Shown here piece after piece: positions 58,728 to 64,000 of a DNA stretch of 64,000 bases. Source of the stretch: Pseudomonas sp. G2-4. GTDB lineage: Bacteria; Pseudomonadota; Gammaproteobacteria; Pseudomonadales; Pseudomonadaceae. Below the pieces are notes generated by a model, which searched no databases, was not told where the DNA came from, and worked only from the letters and a program-made list of their open reading frames with translations. Numbering within the stretch: the first letter of the stretch is position 1; each line of letters opens with the position of its first letter. Both the position numbers and the translations under genes were made by a program. The stretch lies in NCBI RefSeq assembly GCF_030064125.1, contig NZ_CP125957.1, forward strand, positions 4,464,001 to 4,528,000. Direction: 5' to 3'.

Positions 58728-61178
58728 ATGCCAGCAACTCCGGGGATTCCACGTTTTACCAAGGCACTGATCATGCGCCGTTTGCTGCAACCAGGCTTCA
58801 GTGCCACCGCGTTCAGCCTGGCACTCGCCTTGCCGTTCAGTGCACAGGTCCAGGCCCAGGAGGCCGACCTCAACATTGCGGCGCAGTCGCTGTCCAGCGC
58901 ACTGCAGGTGTTGAGCAAGCAATCGAACATGCAAGTGCTCTACAGCGCTGATGATGTCCAAGGCCTGCGCAGCCAGCCGGTGAGCGGCCGGTTGTCGCCT
59001 GCCCAGGCACTGTCGCAGATGCTGGTGGGGACCGGCGTCATGTTCACCGTTCAGGGCAACACCGTCACCGTACGCGCCAGGACCGCGGGCGATTCGCTGG
59101 AGCTGGGCGCCACCACCATCACTGGCAAGGCTGCGGAAACCGCCTACGGCCCGGTGGAAGGCTATGTCGCCACCCGCAGCGCCACCGGCACCAAGACCGA
59201 CACACCGATCACGGAAATCCCGCAGACCATCAACGTGGTCACCGCCGACCAGATCGCCACCCAGGGTGCCCGTAACCTGACCCAGGCCTTGCGCTACACG
59301 CCGGGCCTGAACACAGGCGGTTTCACCGACCGCAACGCCATCGCCGATGAAATCACCAGCCGTGGTTTCTCGCCGACGCCGCTGTACCTCGACGGCGCCT
59401 ACCTGCCCTACGCTGGCAGCCTCGGCGGCGCGCCGCAGATCGACCCGTATACCCTGGAGCGCATCGAAGTGCTCAAGGGGCCATCATCGGTGCTCTACGG
59501 GCAGAACCAACCAGGCGGCCTGATCAATATGGTTTCCAAGCGCCCAACCACTGAACAGCGCAGCCAGATCAAACTGGGCGCGGGCAGCTACAACCGAGTC
59601 AATGGCGCGTTTGACACCAGCGGCCCGATCGACGACCAGAAGGAATTCAGCTACCGCGTGATTGGCGTAGCGAAAAAAGGCAACCAGCAGGTCGATCACA
59701 CCCACAGCGAGCGCATGTTGCTGGCGCCGAGCCTGACCTGGACGCCCAATGACGACACGTCCTTGACCGTACTGGCACAGATCCAGAAGGATGACGGCCT
59801 GGAGGACTACCAGGCCCTGCCCCGGATCGGTTCCCTGGAGCGCGGCCCCAATGGCCAGCGCATCGACCGGGACTTCTTCTCCGGTGACTCGAGGTGGAAC
59901 GACTACAAGCGTGACCAGTTCATCCTGGGCTATGACTTCAGCCACGATCTAACCGAAGACCTGACGTTCCGCTCCACTGCGCGTTATACCGATGTGCGGG
60001 ACCAGTATAAGGGCTTCTACCTGCGCAGCTTTGTCACCACCGGCGGCGTGACCGACCAGACCCAGGCCAACCGCGTCAAGCTCGACTGGCGACAGCACAA
60101 CACCGCCTACACCATCGATAACAACGTCGAGTACAAATTCAACACCGGCGCCCTGGAGCACACCACCCTCGCGGGCGTGGACTATCGCCACTTCAACCGT
60201 AAATACGATGGCTACAACGCCTACAACGTAGTGCCAATCAATCTGTACGGCAGCAACAACAACTACGACACCAGCAGCGTGATCCCGACGCTGGACACCC
60301 AATGGGACAACACCGTTCGCCAGACCGGCGTCTACCTGCAGGACCAGATCAAGCTGGACAAGTGGATCCTGACCGTGGGTGGCCGCCAGGACTGGGCCGA
60401 AGTGGATAACAAGGACTTGCTGGCGGGCACTGTCTCCTCGCTGCGTGACAACAAGTTCACCGGTCGCATCGGCCTGACCTATGTCACTGACTTCGGCCTG
60501 GCACCGTACATCAGCTATTCCGAGTCCTTCCTGCCCACCTTGGGCACAGACGCTGCCGGCGAGTCCTTCAAGCCGACCGAGGGCGAGCAATACGAAGTGG
60601 GTGTGAAGTACCAGCCGTTCGACAAGACGCTGATCACCGCCTCGGTGTTCCAGATCAAACAGAAAAACCTGGTGACCGCCGATCCGGCAGACCCGCAGAA
60701 CTCGATCCAGTCCGGCCAAGTACGCTCGCGCGGCGTTGAACTGGAAGTCAAATCATCCATCGACAACGTTGACGTGATAGGCGCTGCGACCTACCTCGAC
60801 TCTTTCTACACCAAGGACAACTACGGCAACGAGGACAACCGCAGCGAGCAACAAGCGCCGTTCTCCGCTACTTTGTGGGTCAACTACCACTTCACCCAGG
60901 CCACCCTCAATGGCCTGACCTTCGGCGCAGGCGCCCGCCACACCGGACGCAAACCGGGCGACGCGGCCAACTCGTTCGACGTCCCGGCCTTCACCGTGTT
61001 CGACACCACCATCAGCTATGACATGGGCAAGGCCACCTCAAGCCTGCGTGGCGTCACCACCAGCCTGAACGTGCAGAACGTCTTCGACCGCGAGTACGTG
61101 TCCCACTGCAACTACTCGTTCGGCTGCTACTACGGCCAGGAACGCGTGGCCTCGCTGGACGTGACCTACGACTTCTAA
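58728..61178 (+). CDS. fpvA: TonB-dependent ferripyoverdine receptor
   Basis: 816 residues from MPATPGIPRFTKALIMRRLL; this start gives a 43-residue signal peptide ending QVQA, as in P. aeruginosa, while an ATG at 58680 would be longer. The secretin/TonB N-terminal signalling domain follows (DLNIAAQSLSSALQVLSKQSNMQVLYSADDV). Next are the plug ('ITEIPQTINVVTADQIATQGARNLTQALRYTPGL') and a 22-strand barrel ending in 'SLDVTYDF'. No PvdS box is seen directly upstream, consistent with FpvI control; an AT-rich Fur-like stretch lies at 58625-58645. Confidence 0.95.
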   Translation: MPATPGIPRFTKALIMRRLLQPGFSATAFSLALALPFSAQVQAQEADLNIAAQSLSSALQVLSKQSNMQVLYSADDVQGLRSQPVSGRLSPAQALSQMLVGTGVMFTVQGNTVTVRARTAGDSLELGATTITGKAAETAYGPVEGYVATRSATGTKTDTPITEIPQTINVVTADQIATQGARNLTQALRYTPGLNTGGFTDRNAIADEITSRGFSPTPLYLDGAYLPYAGSLGGAPQIDPYTLERIEVLKGPSSVLYGQNQPGGLINMVSKRPTTEQRSQIKLGAGSYNRVNGAFDTSGPIDDQKEFSYRVIGVAKKGNQQVDHTHSERMLLAPSLTWTPNDDTSLTVLAQIQKDDGLEDYQALPRIGSLERGPNGQRIDRDFFSGDSRWNDYKRDQFILGYDFSHDLTEDLTFRSTARYTDVRDQYKGFYLRSFVTTGGVTDQTQANRVKLDWRQHNTAYTIDNNVEYKFNTGALEHTTLAGVDYRHFNRKYDGYNAYNVVPINLYGSNNNYDTSSVIPTLDTQWDNTVRQTGVYLQDQIKLDKWILTVGGRQDWAEVDNKDLLAGTVSSLRDNKFTGRIGLTYVTDFGLAPYISYSESFLPTLGTDAAGESFKPTEGEQYEVGVKYQPFDKTLITASVFQIKQKNLVTADPADPQNSIQSGQVRSRGVELEVKSSIDNVDVIGAATYLDSFYTKDNYGNEDNRSEQQAPFSATLWVNYHFTQATLNGLTFGAGARHTGRKPGDAANSFDVPAFTVFDTTISYDMGKATSSLRGVTTSLNVQNVFDREYVSHCNYSFGCYYGQERVASLDVTYDF

Positions 61179-61191
61179 ACAACACCCACAC

Positions 61192-61218
61192 AAAAAACCG
61201 GGCGTGGCCCGGTTTTTT
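61192..61218 (+). terminator. Rho-independent terminator after fpvA
   Basis: AAAAAACCGGGC, GT, GGCCCGGTTTTTTT: strong stem and T tract 14 bases after the fpvA stop. Confidence 0.92.
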
Positions 61219-61267
61219 TGTGCTTGCCAATCCTGAAACCTTCCCACAGAGGATTTGTGGCATATGC

Positions 61268-61446
61268 AAATCCTGAGACCACTCCAAAAATAACTGTGGG
61301 AGCGAGCTTGCTCGCGATAGCGGTGGGTCAGCCAGCATTTGAGGTGACTGATACACCGCTATCGCGAGCAAGCTCGCTCCCACAGGGGTCTCCCACAGGG
61401 GTCTTTGGCGTGTGAAAAATCCTGAGACCACTCCAAATAACTGTGG
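61268..61446. repeat. REPIN flanked by ~30-base direct repeats
   Basis: The sequence AAATCCTGAGACCACTCCAA followed by A-rich TAACTGTGG occurs at 61268-61299 and 61417-61446, on both sides of a GTGGGAGCGAGC-type REPIN at 61294-61385. The copies differ by two As. A second short tandem repeat (CCCACAGGGGTCT twice) lies just after the REPIN. Confidence 0.85.
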
Positions 61447-61459
61447 AAATGGTGGCGTT

Positions 61460-62422
61460 TCAGGCGGCCAGTGCAGTCCGCAACGCTTGGCTCAATTGCG
61501 CGTACACCTCGTCAATCTCCGGCACCACGCCCTGCAAGCGCAGGTAGTCGTGAATCAAGCCGGTGTATTCGATCAGCTCCACCGTCACCCCCTGTTCCTG
61601 CAAGCGTCGGGCGTAGGCACGGCCTTCATCGAGCAGCGGATCATGGCCGGCCAATGCGATCAAGGCCGGAGCCATGCCCTGGTGGGTCGGCGCGAGCAAC
61701 GGCGAGAAGCGCCAGTCCAGGCGATCGGTGGGCTCATTGGCGTAATGCCGATAGAACCACTCCAGGGTTTCGCTCTCCAGCAGGTAGCCTTCGCCGAACA
61801 GCTCGGTGGAGGGGCTGCTGGTGGACGCATCGGTCACCGGATAGCAGAGCAATTGAAAGCACGGTTTGATCGCCAGGGAGGCGGGTTCCAGGGCCGATTG
61901 CAGCGCCAGCACCGTCGCCAGTGTCGCCCCGACGCTGTCGCCGCCGAACGCCACGCGGCTGACGTCCAGGCCTTCGGTGTGTGCCTGCCGTGCCAGCCAG
62001 TCGAGGGCGTCGGCGCCGTCGTTCAGCGGGCTCGGGAAGGTGTGTTCCGGGGCCAGGCGATAGCCCACCGACAACACCGCGCACGGTGTCCGGGCGCAGA
62101 ATTCGCGGCAGACGCCGTCATGGGATTCCAGGCTGCCGACCACATAACCACCGCCATGAAAGTACACCAGCACCGGCAGCGCCTGGGCCGAAGCCGTGGC
62201 GGGACGATACAGACGCAGCGCCAGCGTCGCGCCGTCACGGGCCGTGAATGAGTGAGCTGCGCACTGCACATCCGCCGGAGCGCCCCAGCGCAATTGCACG
62301 GTGGTGCGCTCGAACGCCTCACGAGCCTGGGCCGGCGTCGACAGATGAAACGGCCCGGGACCATCAGCCTGGCTTTCCTCGGCCAGGTCGAGGAAGGCGT
62401 TGAGTTCTGGATGCAGGGACAT
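61460..62422 (-). CDS. Alpha/beta hydrolase, HSL (GDXG) family
   Basis: 320 residues. The HSL signature 'VYFHGGGYVVGS' and nucleophile 'AFGGDSVGATLA' are clear; Asp is in 'AGHDPLLDEG' and His in 'GLIHDYL'. A cytosolic carboxylesterase or lipase-like enzyme; substrate not known. It faces fpvA tail to tail and is downstream of, and on the same strand as, the peptide synthetase, separated from it by a REPIN. A stand-alone role in peptide release or editing is conceivable but unproven. Confidence 0.88.
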   Translation of the reverse strand: MSLHPELNAFLDLAEESQADGPGPFHLSTPAQAREAFERTTVQLRWGAPADVQCAAHSFTARDGATLALRLYRPATASAQALPVLVYFHGGGYVVGSLESHDGVCREFCARTPCAVLSVGYRLAPEHTFPSPLNDGADALDWLARQAHTEGLDVSRVAFGGDSVGATLATVLALQSALEPASLAIKPCFQLLCYPVTDASTSSPSTELFGEGYLLESETLEWFYRHYANEPTDRLDWRFSPLLAPTHQGMAPALIALAGHDPLLDEGRAYARRLQEQGVTVELIEYTGLIHDYLRLQGVVPEIDEVYAQLSQALRTALAA

Positions 62423-62488
62423 CGCAGGGGTTCCTTATGAAAAAACCATGGGTAAATAAGATGAGCCACTCAGACTCATGCAAAACCC

Positions 62489-62601
62489 TGTGGCGAGGGA
62501 GCTTGCTCCCGCTGGGTCGCGAAGCGGCCCCAAGCATTTTGTCTTGAAACAAAAATTTGGGCCTGCTGCGCAGTCCAGCGGGAGCAAGCTCCCTCGCCAC
62601 A
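62489..62601. repeat. REPIN, TGTGGCGAGGGAGC type
   Basis: Inverted REP units bracket ~75 bases (with GGTCGCGAAGCGGCCC hairpin) between the hydrolase and the synthetase gene. Confidence 0.9.
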
Positions 62602-62611
62602 GGAGCAAGAC

Positions 62612-64000
62612 TTAAGCCGCCTGCGCCACGCAGTGCTCGATCAACGCTTCCAGTTCCTCCTGGTACGCGCGCATCAATCCCTCGACGGTCTCGGCCCGGT
62701 AACGACGGGTACTGAAGATGCAACGCAGCGCCAGGCGCCCGTCGTACACCTGCCCCACCACTTCCAGCCAGTTGCCCAACGCCGCGTGGGGGCTGTAGCA
62801 GCTGCCGTAGCTTTCGGCCGCCGGTACCAGCAAGGCCTTGTCGTCGAAGCTCTGGTCGAACTGCCCCAGGTAATTGAACGTCACACGCGCCTGAGGCGCC
62901 TGGCCCAGGGTCCCGGCCATCTGCTCGCCACTCATGTGACGCAACACGCCGTAACCCAAGCCTTTGTTCGGCACGGCGGCCAACTGCCGCTGCACCGCGC
63001 GCACCGAAGTGCCGATGTCGGCATCCGGGTCCGGCGCCAGGCGCACCGGGAACATGCTGGTGAACCAGCCCAAGGTGCGGCTCAGGTCGATGTCCTTGAC
63101 CAAGTCCTCGCGACCATGTCCCTCAAGCTGGATCAGCACCGAAGGCTGCTGGCTCCAACGGCACAGCACCCTACTCAGGGCTGCCAACAGCACGTCGTTG
63201 ATCTGCGTCTGGTAGACCGCCGGCACCTGTTTGAGCAACTGCTGGGTGTGTTGCTCCGACAAGCCCAGATGCGCGACCGACTGGAACTGCACCTGGTTCT
63301 TGCCCCGTGGGTTGTCACACGGCAACTCACCGCCCGACGGGTCGATCTGCTCCAGCCACCAGGTCTTCTCCTCGGCCGGATAAGCCGCCGCATAGGCTTG
63401 CAGGCCCTCGGCCCAGGCCCGGTAGCTGCTGGTGCGAATCGGCAGGCTCGGTAGCTGGCCGTTGCTGTAGGCCTCGTAAGCCGTCTGCAGATCCTGCAGC
63501 AGCAAACGCCACGACACCGTGTCGATGACTAGGTGATGGATGACCATCAGCACGCGGATTTCGCCGCTGCCCATGGTCACATGAGCAGTGCGCCACACCG
63601 GGCCGTTCTGCAGGTCGAGGCTGCGTTGCACCTGTTCGGCGTAAAGCTCGAGCCCAGCCTCGTCGGCCACTTGGTGCTGCCACAGCAAGGGCTCGCTGGC
63701 CCATTGCGCCTGCATCTCCTCCAGCGGCTGGTAGTGCTGCAAATGACGTCCGCCGACCTCGCAAAAGCGCAGGCGCAGTGCGTCGTGCTGCTGCAGCATG
63801 GCGCGCAACGCCAGCTCCAGGGCCGTCAGGTTCAACGCTTGGCGGGCACACAGCATCAGCGCCTGGTTGTAATGATGCGGTTCGCTCATGCGCTGGTCGA
63901 ACAGCCATTGTTGGATCGGGATCAGGTTGAATTGCCCTGCGGCGGCCACTTGGGTCACATCCTCGACCGTCACCGCGAGCGTGTTAGAACGCTGGTCGAA
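62612..64000 (-). CDS. Pyoverdine-type nonribosomal peptide synthetase, C-terminal epimerisation domain
   Basis: Last ~462 codons of a gene that begins beyond the right edge. The domain opens 'FNLIPIQQWLF', has the catalytic motif 'VIHHLVIDTVSWRLLLQDL' (HHxxxDxxSW), 'IQLEGHGREDLV', 'LGWFTSMFPV', 'NKGLGYGVLRHM' and 'VTFNYLGQFDQSF'. These are E-domain motifs that turn an L-aminoacyl unit into D. The protein ends after it, with no thioesterase. Adjacent to fpvA, so it is most likely one of the pyoverdine synthetases (pvdI/pvdJ/pvdD type); which one cannot be decided from this part. Confidence 0.9.
   Translation of the reverse strand, partial: FDQRSNTLAVTVEDVTQVAAAGQFNLIPIQQWLFDQRMSEPHHYNQALMLCARQALNLTALELALRAMLQQHDALRLRFCEVGGRHLQHYQPLEEMQAQWASEPLLWQHQVADEAGLELYAEQVQRSLDLQNGPVWRTAHVTMGSGEIRVLMVIHHLVIDTVSWRLLLQDLQTAYEAYSNGQLPSLPIRTSSYRAWAEGLQAYAAAYPAEEKTWWLEQIDPSGGELPCDNPRGKNQVQFQSVAHLGLSEQHTQQLLKQVPAVYQTQINDVLLAALSRVLCRWSQQPSVLIQLEGHGREDLVKDIDLSRTLGWFTSMFPVRLAPDPDADIGTSVRAVQRQLAAVPNKGLGYGVLRHMSGEQMAGTLGQAPQARVTFNYLGQFDQSFDDKALLVPAAESYGSCYSPHAALGNWLEVVGQVYDGRLALRCIFSTRRYRAETVEGLMRAYQEELEALIEHCVAQAA

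Noticed and set aside
34680..62601. CRISPR-like appearance of the many inverted repeats
   Set aside because: Repeats are REP/REPIN palindromes at scattered intergenic sites, with no regular spacers or cas genes.

Overview
The window is Pseudomonas chromosome, most likely from the P. fluorescens group. It carries a Mu-like transposable prophage (1 to about 34,665, cut by the left edge) followed by host DNA with part of a pyoverdine locus (43,119 to the right edge). Evidence for the genus: a pvdA-fpvI-pvdRT-opmQ-pvdPMNO-pvdE-fpvA gene set, PvdS-type promoter boxes (TAAAT-N16-CGT), and many REP/REPIN hairpins of the fluorescent-pseudomonad kinds. I see no rRNA, tRNA or CRISPR array.

Prophage. 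Genes run right to left on the minus strand. The early end at the right holds an S24-type repressor (plus strand), an operator array, Ner, the DDE transposase (MuA type) and its ATPase partner (MuB type). Next come small semi-early genes, GemA and the Mor activator, closed by a strong terminator at 25,851-25,874. The late block follows: lysis (holin, transglycosylase, nested Rz/Rz1), DksA-like zinc finger, terminase, portal, gpF with a nuclease-like tail, gpG, protease/scaffold, major head protein, sheath, tube, tail chaperones with a classic A AAA AAG frameshift site, tape measure, baseplate and tail fibre. Five genes look like added cargo ('morons'): 3614-4369, 15320-16414, 18616-18885 (+), 22066-22533 (+) and 25877-26380.

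Host genes between the prophage and the pyoverdine locus. These are an AhpD-like protein, an MscS channel with a cyclic-nucleotide-binding tail, a pirin, and a BvgA/BvgS-like two-component system with a third small receiver-like protein that lacks the phosphoacceptor Asp.

Pyoverdine locus. PvdA hydroxylates ornithine. FpvI is the ECF sigma factor for the receptor. PvdRT-OpmQ is the tripartite efflux pump. PvdP, PvdM, PvdN and PvdO are periplasmic maturation proteins, PvdE is the inner-membrane exporter of the precursor, and FpvA is the TonB-dependent ferripyoverdine receptor. An alpha/beta hydrolase and the C-terminal epimerisation domain of a peptide synthetase close the window. Five PvdS boxes stand before pvdA, pvdR, pvdP, pvdM and pvdE. 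Compared with the P. aeruginosa order, fpvR is missing beside fpvI and pvdF is missing between pvdO and pvdE. At least ten REP/REPIN elements sit in the intergenic gaps of the host part.

All functions were assigned by reading the translated sequences against remembered families; no database search was run.
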